Part shown: positions 1 to 8,515 of the stretch, piece after piece
How the letters are laid out: each line of letters begins with the position of its first letter
How positions within the stretch are numbered: position 1 is the stretch's first letter
Source of the DNA: Micromonospora sp. NBC_00421
Lineage (GTDB): Bacteria > Actinomycetota > Actinomycetes > Mycobacteriales > Micromonosporaceae
DNA length: 64,000 nt
Direction of reading: 5' to 3'
Assembly (NCBI RefSeq): GCF_036017915.1
Contig: NZ_CP107929.1
Span: 1,178,001 to 1,242,000, forward strand
Notes under the pieces: generated by a model
What the model was told of the DNA's origin: nothing
The model's input: only the letters and a program-made list of their open reading frames with translations
Database searches by the model: none
Made by a program: the position numbers and the translations under genes

Positions 1-3000
1 TGCGCCATCGCCTCCATGCCCAGCACGGCGGGGAAGAGCAGGTCCCCGTCGAGCAGGTGGTCGGGCAGGTAGAGGTCGTCCTCGGCGGTCAGGTCGGCGT
101 CCACGACCAGCTCCACGCCCGGGTAGTGCACCTGCAGCCGGTCGACGAAGCGCAGCAGCGGCACGTCGCACCGCTCCAGCGTGACCGTCGGCAGGCCGTC
201 GGCGCGACCCATCACCACAAGCGTCTGCGGTGCGGCCGGGCTGGCCAGCACCTCCTTCAGCGTCGCGATGCCGGCCTCCACCGGGATCGGCGCGATGCCG
301 TCGCGGGTGAGGGCCTCCAGCACCCCGAGCCGCTCGCCCATGCCGGCGCCGGACCACACCGACCACTCCAGCGCCAGGCACCGGATGTGCGGGTAGTCCT
401 CGCCGACCTTGCGGGTCAGGTCGGTCATCCAGTCGTTGGCCGTGGCGTAGTGCCCCTCGCCGCGCAGCCCGGCCCGGCCGATGATGCTGCCGAAGGTGAC
501 AAGCAGCCGCAACGTGTGCGGGTCGGTCGCGGCGAGCACGGCCTCCAGCCCGTCGATCTTCGGGGCGAGGGTCCGCCGGAACGTGGCCTCGTCGAGGTTG
601 GCCACCGCCGTCGGCTCGTTGCGGCCGGCGCCGTGCAGCACGCCGGTGACCGGGCCGAGGACCCGCTCGATGTCGTTGACGGCCGCCTTCACCTCGTCCA
701 GCGCGGTGATGTCCGCGCGGGCGTAGTGGAAGCGCACCCCGGCGGCGGTGAGCCGGTCGAGGTTGGCCGCCAGCTCCGCGTCGGTCGCCGGATCGGAGCG
801 GCCGATCAGGCCCACCGCCGCGAGGGTGTCCCGGCCCAGGGCCAGGGCGCACTCCGCGGTGATGCCCTTGCCGCCGCCGGTGACCAGCAGCACGTCCTCC
901 ACGCCGAGCCCCGGCCCGCCGTTGGGCGCCAGGGTCGCCGGCCGCAGCACCGGCACGTACCGGTTGCCGTCGGCGTCGTAGTGCACCTCGCTGAACCCGG
1001 CGGTGGCCGCCACGTCGGCGACCACCCGGGTCACCGTGGCCGTCACCGCCTCCTCGGACGGTGCGTCGGCGAGCGGCAGGGTGACCACAGTGGTGGCGAT
1101 CTCCGGGTGTTCCTGGTGCAGCGTCTTGGCCAGGCCGGCGGCGTTGCGCCGGTCGCCGACCGTCACGAACCGGACGGCGGTGCCCTGTGCCAGCGCGGCC
1201 CGCGCCGCCCGCAGCATCACCGGGATGTGCTCGGGCTGGCAGTCGCGGGGCAGGCACAGCAGCACCCCGCCGCCGACCCGGGCCTGTTGCAGCGCCGTGC
1301 GCAGTGGCTCGGCGAGTGCGCTGTGCCCGGCGGTGAACGCCTGCCATCCGCCGTCGACCGGGGCGTCGACCCGGGGCCCGACCTCGGTGGGCACCAGGTC
1401 GACGGCGAACGCCCGCACCCACGGCGCCACCCCGGCGATCGACGTGTCCGACTCGTCGGTGTCGGCCGTGGCGCCGGCGTCGTCGAGGATCTGCGCGATC
1501 TCCGCCACAGTGGCGGTGGCGTAGCTGGAGGTCAGCGTCGGCGCCGCCACGTTGAGCTCCCGGGCGGCCTGGTTGACGATCTGGCCGACGGTGATCGAGC
1601 TGAGGTGCAGCTCGTCGAGCGGCCGGCTGTCCGGCCGCACCGCCTCCAGGGGAAGCTCCGCCCGCTCGGCGGCGAGCCGGCGCAGCAACCCCAGGCTGTC
1701 GACCGTGGCGCCGGGCCCGGAGACCGCCACCGACGCGCCGCCCGGCGCCACCGCGACGGCGGCCGGCTCCTCGGCGGTACGGGCCACCGCGAAGTCCCCG
1801 GCCGGCGCCGACTCGGCGGGGCTGGCGAAGAAGCGCAGCGGCCGGCCCGGCTCCAGTGGCCGGGTGAACCGGTCCTGGAACAACGCCCCGTGGTTGACCG
1901 GCGCCCCCGCCGCGTACGCCGCGCCGACCGCGTTGAGCAGGCCCGCGAGGGAGAGGCTGTCGGTCTCCAGCGAGATCGTCGGCACCTGCGGGGCGATGTC
2001 GGCGGCCAGCCCGCGCAGCACCCGGCCGGGGCCGACCTCCAGCAGCAGGTCGGCGTCGTCGGCCAGGCGGCGTACCGCCTGGGTGAACCGCACCGGGTCC
2101 AGTACCTGCCGGCGCAGCAGGTCCGGCACGTCGGTGTCGGCCGGCAGCACGGTGCCGGTGACCGTGGAGACCATGGTCTGCGACAGCGGCGCGAAGGTCT
2201 CGCCGCGCAGGTGCTCGGCGAACGCGACGGCCGCCGGGGCGACGGCCTCGGAGTGGAAGGCGTGCGACACCGCGATACGGGTCCAGAACAACCCGGCCCG
2301 CTCGGCGCGCGCACCGACCTGCTGCACGTCCTCGACCAGGCCGGAGACCACGGTCTGCTGCGGGCTGTTGTAGCCGGCGATGACCACAGGCGTGCCGGCC
2401 AGCAGCGGCTCCACCACCTCGGGGGCGGCGGAGATGCTGGCCATCGTGCCGTCCCCGGCGCTGGCGTCGGCCATGATCCGCCCACGTGCGCCGGCGGTCG
2501 CGATGAGCGTCTGCTCGTCCATGGCGCCGGCCCAGTGCAGGGCGGTCAGCTCGCCGAGGCTGTGTCCGGCCGCGCCGGTGGCCCGGATACCGAGCATCGA
2601 CAGCGCCCGCAGGCCGGCGACCGACGCCGTCACGATCCGCGGCTGGGCCACCGCCGTGGCCACCAGGTCCGCACCGGGCGGCGGCTGGTGGGCCCGGTAC
2701 AGGGCGTCGATCTCCTCGAACCGTCGGCGCAGCGCGCCGCCGTCGGCCCGTCGGCCCGCACCCTGGCCGGGGAAGAGGAACCCGATCCTCGGAGCGGGCC
2801 CCGCCGTGCCGAGGAAGACGCCGCCGGCCGCGTCGATCACCCGCTGCTCGCCCGCGTCGAGCAGCTCGACCAACCGCTCCAGCCGCTGCCGCGCCTGTTC
2901 GGGCGAGGCGACGACCACCGCCGCCCGCACCGGTCGGCCGGTGAGCTTTCCCGCCAGGGCCGCGGCCAGGTCGCCCAGTTCGGCGTACGAGAGCCGGCCC

Positions 3001-4526
3001 ACCCACGGCGCCAGGTCCGACAGCCGCGAGCCCAGCTCCTGCGGGGTACGCGCGTCGAACATCAGCAGCTCGGCGTCCTGCCGGGAGCGCACCAGCGCGG
3101 TCGTCGACGCCCCGATGCGGGTCCGTCGGCCGCTCTCCGCGCTCTCGACCACCAGGTGGGCGTTGATGCCGCCGAAGCCCATCGACGACACGGCCGCCCG
3201 GACCGGCTTGTCGGCCGGCCACAGCTCCGCCGTGGCGGGCACCCGCAGGGCGGGCTGCTCCACGTCGAGCACCGGGTGCGGATCCACGTGCCCGGTGGCC
3301 GGGGGGATGACCTGCTGGCGTACCGCGAGGATCGCCTTGAGCAGTCCGGCGACCCCGGCGGCGGCCTTGGTGTGCCCGAAGTTGCCCTTCACGGTGCTGA
3401 TCGCGGCGGGTGCGCCCACCGGGTCGGCCTCCTGCCGGGCCTCGGTGAACGCGCGCAGCTCCGTGGCGTCACCGACGGCGGTGCCGGTGCCGTGGCCCTC
3501 CAGGTAGGACACCGAGTCGATGCCGAAGCCGGCCCGCTCGTACGCCCGCCGGATGGCCAGCCGGTGGCCGCTGGCCTCCGGCCGGGTGATGCCGCCCTTG
3601 CCGTCGGAGGAGTAACCCCAGCCGGCGATGACGGCGTGCCGGCGCAGGCCTCGCGCCACCGCGTCGGAGTCGCGCATCAGCACCAGCATCCCGCAGCCCT
3701 CGCCGGGCCAGAACCCGTTGGAGTTGCGGTCGTAGACCCGCATCTCGCCGGTGGCCAACGCGCCGGTCTTGGCGAAGCCGATCACCTCGAACGGGTCGAT
3801 GCTCAGGTCCACCCCGCCGGCCACGGCCGCGTCGAGGTCGCCCCGGGCCAGGGCGTTGCAGGCGGTGGCGACCGACAGCAGCGACGACGAGCAGGCACCG
3901 TCGACGGTGAAGCCGCCACCCTTGAAGTCGAAGTGGTTGCAGACCCGGCCGGCGATGGTGTTGGCCAGGCCGCCGGCCAGGGTGTCCTCGTCGATCGGCG
4001 GGAACGGTGCCTTGTAGCGCGGCTCCAGCCCGTCGAGGAACGCGCCGACGGCGGCGTCGTCCCAGCCCTGCTCGCGCAGCGCCGCCCCGACCGTGCGCCG
4101 CACGTACGGCCAGCGCAGCCGCAGCAGGTTGGCCCGGCTGAACTCGCCGGTGAGGGTGTTGCCGATGATCACGCCGGTGGTGGTCAGCGGCAGCCCCTCG
4201 CCGTCGGCGAAGCCGGCGTCGGCCAGGGCCCGGGAGACGGTGTCCAGGGCCAGCCAGTGCGTCATGTCGGTGGACCGGAAGGTGCTTCCGGCGATCTTGT
4301 ACTTGACCCGGTCGAACTCGAAGCCCTCGATCACGGCGGCCTTGGCCGAGTAGAACCGGTCGGGCGCGGCGGGGTCGGGGGAGTAGTAGTCCTCGGAGTT
4401 CATCCGCTCGTCGGGCAACCGGCGGAAGGCCCGACGGCCGGTGAGGACGTTCTCCCACAGCTGGTTGGGGTCCTCCGCGTCGGGATACCGGCAGGCGATC
4501 CCGACGACGGCTATGCGTTCGCTCAC
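1..4526 (-). CDS. pksE: Enediyne iterative type I polyketide synthase (PksE), 3' end cut by the window edge
   Basis: Builds the polyene precursor of an enediyne core by iterative malonyl-CoA condensation. About 1508 codons are visible; family members are near 1900, so the rest of the dehydratase and the C-terminal domain lie outside. Domain order seen: ketosynthase with DGACSSSL (Cys212) and the GHGTGT and NFGH histidine motifs; acyltransferase with GHSLGEL (Ser656); an acyl carrier domain with LHLSSITVGQ (carrier serine about 976-977); ketoreductase from about 1205 (VTGGGKGI, later YATAN); and the start of a dehydratase with DHLLDGDLLFP. The KS-AT-ACP-KR-DH order and the carrier motif are those of enediyne synthases, not modular PKS. 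The GTG start overlaps the UnbU stop (GTGA) and has AGGAG upstream, so the two are translationally coupled. The final product cannot be told from this gene alone. Confidence 0.95.
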   Translation of the reverse strand, partial: MSERIAVVGIACRYPDAEDPNQLWENVLTGRRAFRRLPDERMNSEDYYSPDPAAPDRFYSAKAAVIEGFEFDRVKYKIAGSTFRSTDMTHWLALDTVSRALADAGFADGEGLPLTTTGVIIGNTLTGEFSRANLLRLRWPYVRRTVGAALREQGWDDAAVGAFLDGLEPRYKAPFPPIDEDTLAGGLANTIAGRVCNHFDFKGGGFTVDGACSSSLLSVATACNALARGDLDAAVAGGVDLSIDPFEVIGFAKTGALATGEMRVYDRNSNGFWPGEGCGMLVLMRDSDAVARGLRRHAVIAGWGYSSDGKGGITRPEASGHRLAIRRAYERAGFGIDSVSYLEGHGTGTAVGDATELRAFTEARQEADPVGAPAAISTVKGNFGHTKAAAGVAGLLKAILAVRQQVIPPATGHVDPHPVLDVEQPALRVPATAELWPADKPVRAAVSSMGFGGINAHLVVESAESGRRTRIGASTTALVRSRQDAELLMFDARTPQELGSRLSDLAPWVGRLSYAELGDLAAALAGKLTGRPVRAAVVVASPEQARQRLERLVELLDAGEQRVIDAAGGVFLGTAGPAPRIGFLFPGQGAGRRADGGALRRRFEEIDALYRAHQPPPGADLVATAVAQPRIVTASVAGLRALSMLGIRATGAAGHSLGELTALHWAGAMDEQTLIATAGARGRIMADASAGDGTMASISAAPEVVEPLLAGTPVVIAGYNSPQQTVVSGLVEDVQQVGARAERAGLFWTRIAVSHAFHSEAVAPAAVAFAEHLRGETFAPLSQTMVSTVTGTVLPADTDVPDLLRRQVLDPVRFTQAVRRLADDADLLLEVGPGRVLRGLAADIAPQVPTISLETDSLSLAGLLNAVGAAYAAGAPVNHGALFQDRFTRPLEPGRPLRFFASPAESAPAGDFAVARTAEEPAAVAVAPGGASVAVSGPGATVDSLGLLRRLAAERAELPLEAVRPDSRPLDELHLSSITVGQIVNQAARELNVAAPTLTSSYATATVAEIAQILDDAGATADTDESDTSIAGVAPWVRAFAVDLVPTEVGPRVDAPVDGGWQAFTAGHSALAEPLRTALQQARVGGGVLLCLPRDCQPEHIPVMLRAARAALAQGTAVRFVTVGDRRNAAGLAKTLHQEHPEIATTVVTLPLADAPSEEAVTATVTRVVADVAATAGFSEVHYDADGNRYVPVLRPATLAPNGGPGLGVEDVLLVTGGGKGITAECALALGRDTLAAVGLIGRSDPATDAELAANLDRLTAAGVRFHYARADITALDEVKAAVNDIERVLGPVTGVLHGAGRNEPTAVANLDEATFRRTLAPKIDGLEAVLAATDPHTLRLLVTFGSIIGRAGLRGEGHYATANDWMTDLTRKVGEDYPHIRCLALEWSVWSGAGMGERLGVLEALTRDGIAPIPVEAGIATLKEVLASPAAPQTLVVMGRADGLPTVTLERCDVPLLRFVDRLQVHYPGVELVVDADLTAEDDLYLPDHLLDGDLLFPAVLGMEAMA

Positions 4527-5500
4527 GCGATGCTCCTGGGGGTGTCGAGGGTCAGCGCGGTGGCGGTGCGGGACTTCTTGCGGAGGTCGGCGATCCACCA
4601 GCCCACGCCGCGGATGGCGCAGACGACGACCACCGCGAAGAAGAGCGTGTAGACGACGTTGAACAGCATCAGCACGCCGTAGGTCATGGCCACGCCGGAG
4701 CCGAACATGAACTGGTTCATCGGCTTGACCGGGGTGGTGCCCGGGTCGGTGATCATGTAGTTGGTGAACAGCACGAACGCCACCCCGGTCATCACGCCCA
4801 GCGCGGAGAACAGCGCCACGTCCCAGATCCAGTGCCGGATGAACGCCTGGATGGCGAAGCCGCCGAGCCAGCCGACGATCAGCGGGACCTTGCGGGTCAG
4901 CAGCGCGTTGATCACGGTGCCGGCGGTCACGATGATGATCGGGATCATGATCCGGAAGTACGTGTTGGCGTTCTCCGTGAACTGGTACGGCGGGGCGATG
5001 GAGATCCAGGAGCCGAAGCAGACCAGCGCCATCGTGATGCCGAAGTTCGACGGGTTCATGTAGTGCCGCATCCGGCCGTAGACCGGCGCCTGGAAGACGT
5101 ACTTGCCGGTCACGCCGACGATCACGGCGAACGCGATCGGCAGGAACATGTCGTTGGCGTACAGGAGCATGTTGCAGGCCAGCGCGGTGATGTGCGAAGG
5201 CAGCAGGAACTCGTACACCCGGCGGGCGCCGCCGCCGAGGAACCGGGGGGTGTCCTTCTTCGCCCAGGCCCGGACCAGCTCGAAGCTGATCTCGGCGGCG
5301 TAGCCGGTGAGCACGGCGAAGATGGGCCACAGCCACGGCTGCTCGAAGCCGAGCAGCGTGTAGCCGAAGATGTTGAACACGCTGATGGACAGGGCGAAGT
5401 TGCGCAGGGCCAGGTAGCGGCGGTCGGGCGCGGGTTTGGCCGGGACGACGGGAGCCGCGGGCGCGGTGTCGATGCTGGGGGGAGAGGCGATCGTGGTCAT
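4523..5500 (-). CDS. unbU: UnbU-type integral membrane protein of the enediyne cassette (RnfD/NqrB-like)
   Basis: A 325-residue protein with many hydrophobic segments, lying directly before the enediyne synthase as UnbU genes do in enediyne clusters. It resembles the NqrB/RnfD family of membrane subunits of electron-transport complexes: MNPSNFGI in the middle and ITDPGTTPVKP near the C-terminus are like the NPA-x-FG and TDP motifs of that family. Its role in enediyne formation is not established; electron transfer or export are possible. The ATG overlaps the UnbV stop (ATGA), and its own stop overlaps the synthase start. Family membership rests on context and motifs. Confidence 0.85.
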   Translation of the reverse strand: MTTIASPPSIDTAPAAPVVPAKPAPDRRYLALRNFALSISVFNIFGYTLLGFEQPWLWPIFAVLTGYAAEISFELVRAWAKKDTPRFLGGGARRVYEFLLPSHITALACNMLLYANDMFLPIAFAVIVGVTGKYVFQAPVYGRMRHYMNPSNFGITMALVCFGSWISIAPPYQFTENANTYFRIMIPIIIVTAGTVINALLTRKVPLIVGWLGGFAIQAFIRHWIWDVALFSALGVMTGVAFVLFTNYMITDPGTTPVKPMNQFMFGSGVAMTYGVLMLFNVVYTLFFAVVVVCAIRGVGWWIADLRKKSRTATALTLDTPRSIA

Positions 5501-7467
5501 CGGTTCGGAACCTCCTCGACGCGGTCGGTCAGCACGAGGGTGTGCGTGCCGGCGGTGAGCTGCTCGCTGACGCTGTGCTGCTGGCCGCTCAGGTCACGCC
5601 AACGCATGTCGACGGTGACCGGGCCACTGGTGGCTCCCAGTCCGAAGTGGACCTCGAAGCTGCGCTTGCCGCCGTGGCCGCTGCCGCCGTCGAGCTGGGA
5701 GATCTGCTTGCGTCCGTCGGGCGTGGTGACGGTGACGGTGGCGCCGTAAGCCGGGGTGCAGAGCATCTTGCCCGCCGGGGCGTCGACCGCCGGCCGGTAC
5801 AGCCGCAGGTTCAGGTAGTTGCCCTTGCCCGGCGCCTCGTTGACGTAGAACGCCGGCGGGCCCCACTGGCGGGCCACCGCGAGGTCCAACGCGCCGATAC
5901 CCCGGGTGTCGGCCGTGGCGATGCCCCGGGTGGGGATCGGCACGTCCAGGCCGACCTGCCCGGTGATGTTGGCGAACTCGCCGCTTGCCGTGCGGGCGAA
6001 GAACGCCAGCGGCTGGCTGCCGGCGATGTCGTCGCCGGGCTGCATGTTCGGCCACATCGCCGGGTTGGACATCAGGTCGTCGTTCATCATGGCCATCTCC
6101 TGCAGCCACGGCCAGCGGTCGATCTTGCCCTTGACGAAGCCGAGGGTCTGCACGACGTCCAGGTCGCCGCTGTTGAGGAAGTCGCCGAACTTCACGTCCC
6201 AGCCCCAGCCGCTCCAGGCCAGGCCGAGCGGGCGGGCCTCCTGGGTGAACGGGGCGACGCCCTTGTCCAGCTTGGCGAGCATGTCACCCTCGTCGCGGGC
6301 CCGGTTGATCCAGACGAAGTTGCTCTCCTCCAGGCCCCAGGCCGTGGTGATGTTGGAGACCATCATGTCGAAGGTGCCGTTGCGGTCCAGGTCACCGAAG
6401 TCGATGCCCATGCCCTTGAACGAGCCGTTGCCGAGCACGAACGACTTGGGCGTGGTGGGGGTGCGCTCGCCGACGGCGACCGTGAATTCGATGCGGCCGG
6501 GCTTGGAGACGTTGTGCAGCAGGTGGTCGTGGCCGAAGTCGTTGGCGACGTAGACGTCGGGCAGGCCCCGGCCGGTGAGGTCGGCGGCGTTGAGGCCCAG
6601 CGTCCAGCCGGTCGACGCGACGAACGGGATCGCTGCGCGCTCCGGCACGAAGGTCACCGAGGGGGCGTCGCCCGAGGTCGCCGACAGCCAGCGCAGGACG
6701 TGGCTGCCACCACCGTTTGTGGCGCTGGACAGCGTCTCGTTCATCTCGACGTTGTCCTGGCCCCTGGTGTTGAGCACGTCGGACTCGGGGAAGTAGTTGC
6801 CGATCACCACGTCCGGCCGGCCGTCGCCGTCGAGGTCGCTGACCAGCGTGGCGTTGGTGTGCCACTTGGGCCCGTGGTAGAGGCCGTCGGGCGAGCTCTG
6901 CGGCAGCAGCTCCTGGCGCTGGTACGTCGCGTTGGACACCGTGGTGGCGCTGGCCTTGTGCAGGAACAGGATCGGCACCCGGCCCCAGAAGGTGACCATG
7001 AGGTCCATCCGGCCGTCGAGGTTGTAGTCACCCGGCACGCAGCCCATCGGCGCCATCGTGTCGTCGATCGGCAGCGGCGCCGGATCGAGGATGAACGGCG
7101 CGAACTGGTCCTCCTTCGGCGCGGTGGGCGCGTAGGTCACGACCACCTTGTCGGTGCGCACGTCCACGAAGCACAGGCTGTTGGCGCGGCCGTGACCGGT
7201 GAGGTCGTTGACGGCGATGCTCGCGCCGACCGACGAGACCCAGGCGCGGATCTTGTGGTAAGACCGGTTGACGTCGCGACTTGTCTTCTTGGGTAGCTGG
7301 TCGTAGCCGTCCGGGTAGGCGATCGGCTGCTCGGTGAAGCGGTATCGTGTGGCGGTCTCATCGGCACCGGCGACGGACACGCGGCTGTCGATGATGAAAA
7401 AGAGCGAGGCCACGAGTAGAATCGCGACTATTCCGGGACTGAGCGAGCGTGCGCGTTGACCCAGCAC
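5497..7467 (-). CDS. unbV: UnbV: secreted or membrane-anchored FG-GAP/ASPIC-UnbV repeat protein of the enediyne cassette
   Basis: A 656-residue protein starting with a hydrophobic segment (about residues 12-27) that is either a signal peptide or an anchor, so the body should be outside the membrane. The body holds several FG-GAP/VCBS-type calcium-binding-like loops: DYNLDGRMDL near 150, DLDGDGRPDV near 211, DLTGRGLPDV near 298 and DLDRNGTFDM near 358. The C-terminal 80 or so residues (YGATVTVTTPDGRKQ, then GSGHGGKRSFEVHFGLG) match the ASPIC/UnbV domain, which is named after this enediyne protein. GTG start with AAGGAG eight bases upstream. It is the first gene of the unbV-unbU-pksE operon. 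The biochemical role is unknown. Confidence 0.9.
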   Translation of the reverse strand: MLGQRARSLSPGIVAILLVASLFFIIDSRVSVAGADETATRYRFTEQPIAYPDGYDQLPKKTSRDVNRSYHKIRAWVSSVGASIAVNDLTGHGRANSLCFVDVRTDKVVVTYAPTAPKEDQFAPFILDPAPLPIDDTMAPMGCVPGDYNLDGRMDLMVTFWGRVPILFLHKASATTVSNATYQRQELLPQSSPDGLYHGPKWHTNATLVSDLDGDGRPDVVIGNYFPESDVLNTRGQDNVEMNETLSSATNGGGSHVLRWLSATSGDAPSVTFVPERAAIPFVASTGWTLGLNAADLTGRGLPDVYVANDFGHDHLLHNVSKPGRIEFTVAVGERTPTTPKSFVLGNGSFKGMGIDFGDLDRNGTFDMMVSNITTAWGLEESNFVWINRARDEGDMLAKLDKGVAPFTQEARPLGLAWSGWGWDVKFGDFLNSGDLDVVQTLGFVKGKIDRWPWLQEMAMMNDDLMSNPAMWPNMQPGDDIAGSQPLAFFARTASGEFANITGQVGLDVPIPTRGIATADTRGIGALDLAVARQWGPPAFYVNEAPGKGNYLNLRLYRPAVDAPAGKMLCTPAYGATVTVTTPDGRKQISQLDGGSGHGGKRSFEVHFGLGATSGPVTVDMRWRDLSGQQHSVSEQLTAGTHTLVLTDRVEEVPNR

Positions 7468-8047
7468 GGTACGGTCTCCTTACAACAGAGCCATCGGCTT
7501 CTGCCAAAGCCGATGGCGTGAACAGGACAGACGGCATCACCGCGGCGGTGTTCCACGGGCGGCCCCGGGGTGCTGCGCGGTAAGGGATGGGAAGTGGCAC
7601 CTGACGTCGTGGGCCTCGCGGCCGACGGTGCGGCCGGAGGAGGGCGTTCTCCAGCCACTTCGGTCCGTGCGGCGAAGCTGCTTTCTGGCGTGCCTGGTTT
7701 CCTCCTGTAGCGGCGGGAAGGGTGGATGTTCGGCGACCGGATCGGGCCAGGTTCATCGTGCGACGGTGGCGCCGGGGCGCGCTTCTTTCACATTGCTCCC
7801 GACGTTTTCGCAGCATGAAAGCGGTTTAGTTCGCGTATAGCGGACGATTTGCCGCGCCGGATCCCTATTGGTCGATCTCGTTCGCGTTGATCCGCTGTGT
7901 CCACCCGTCCGGTGCAAGACGGCAATATGGCGACTAACTGTCGTGGCCGCGATGGCTAGCGTGGGTGGCGGCGCTGCCCGAGGCGCCGCCCGGGCGTCGT
8001 CCGCAGGGACCGCCCCCGCCCGGGTTCCGGGAAGAGAGGAAGCCGCC
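7468..8047. promoter_or_regulatory. Divergent intergenic region between the enediyne operon and the small beta-barrel gene
   Basis: About 580 bases with no convincing gene. It must hold the leftward promoter of unbV-unbU-pksE and probably the rightward promoter of the gene at 8048. The stretch 7790-7870 is clearly richer in A and T than its surroundings (tttcacatt, gtttagttcgcgtatagcgg), the most promoter-like part, but I cannot assign -35/-10 boxes with confidence. Confidence 0.4.
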
Positions 8048-8362
8048 GTGTCTGTCGAGGGTTTCTGGAAGGTGGCCGTCGCCACCCCGTTCGGCGTCCG
8101 CCGCACCGAGTTGGAGCTGTTCAGCAAGGACGGTGTCCTGCAGGGCATCTCCCGTGGTGAGAAGGAGACGCTCACCCTGAACGACCTCCGGCTGGAGGGT
8201 AACCAGCTGTCCTGGTACCAGTCGATCAAGAAGCCGATGCGGATGGACCTGGCCTTCGACGTGACGATCGACGGCGACGAGATGACCGGCACCGCCAAGG
8301 GCGGCCCGATGCCGGCGGCGAAGGTCAGCGGTCACCGCGAGCCGGCGACCCAGCCCGCCTGA
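8048..8362 (+). CDS. Small beta-barrel-like protein of unknown function, possibly lipid/polyene binding
   Basis: 104 residues from a GTG preceded by GAGAGGAAG. The sequence alternates short beta-strand-like stretches with G-x-W, DGV, EGNQLSWYQ and DGDEMTGTAKGG turns, as expected of a small up-and-down beta-barrel (calycin or fatty-acid-binding-like). No catalytic motif is visible. Its place beside the enediyne operon recalls DynF of the dynemicin cluster, a small beta-barrel proposed to hold the polyene intermediate; I could not compare the sequences, so that link is an inference from size, fold pattern and context. A hairpin follows its stop. Confidence 0.6.
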   Translation: MSVEGFWKVAVATPFGVRRTELELFSKDGVLQGISRGEKETLTLNDLRLEGNQLSWYQSIKKPMRMDLAFDVTIDGDEMTGTAKGGPMPAAKVSGHREPATQPA

Positions 8363-8383
8363 ACCGTCGCCGTGTGTCGGCCC

Positions 8384-8411
8384 GTCCCCGCCCGCCCGGC
8401 GGGGGCGGGAC
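8384..8411 (+). terminator. GC-rich hairpin after the small beta-barrel gene
   Basis: An inverted repeat of the form GTCCCCGCCC ... GGGGGCGGGAC starts 21 bases after the stop codon. The arms pair with a small slip. No T-run follows, which is usual for actinomycete terminators. Confidence 0.5.
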
Positions 8412-8460
8412 CGCCGGCCCAGTTCGGCTCTTCGGCTGCACCATCCAACCCGGATATGTA

Positions 8461-8486
8461 TTGACTTAAGTGCATTTATCTACAAT
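8461..8486 (+). promoter_or_regulatory. Promoter/operator candidate before the FAD oxidoreductase
   Basis: This AT-rich island contains TTGACT, a perfect 8-base palindrome ACTTAAGT (8464-8471) and TACAAT (8481-8486), 30 bases before the ATG at 8516. TTGACT to TACAAT is only 14 bases, so the exact boxes are uncertain. The palindrome overlapping the promoter looks like a repressor site, for example of the MarR type. Confidence 0.45.
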
Positions 8487-8515
8487 GGTCATGGGTACTC
8501 GACGCGGGAGCATCC

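Noticed and set aside
57..4652. A 1531-codon open frame on the plus strand across the synthase gene
   Set aside because: It is antisense to PksE. The minus strand carries all catalytic motifs; the plus frame is open only because of GC-rich third-position bias and reads as low-complexity Arg/Gly/Pro.
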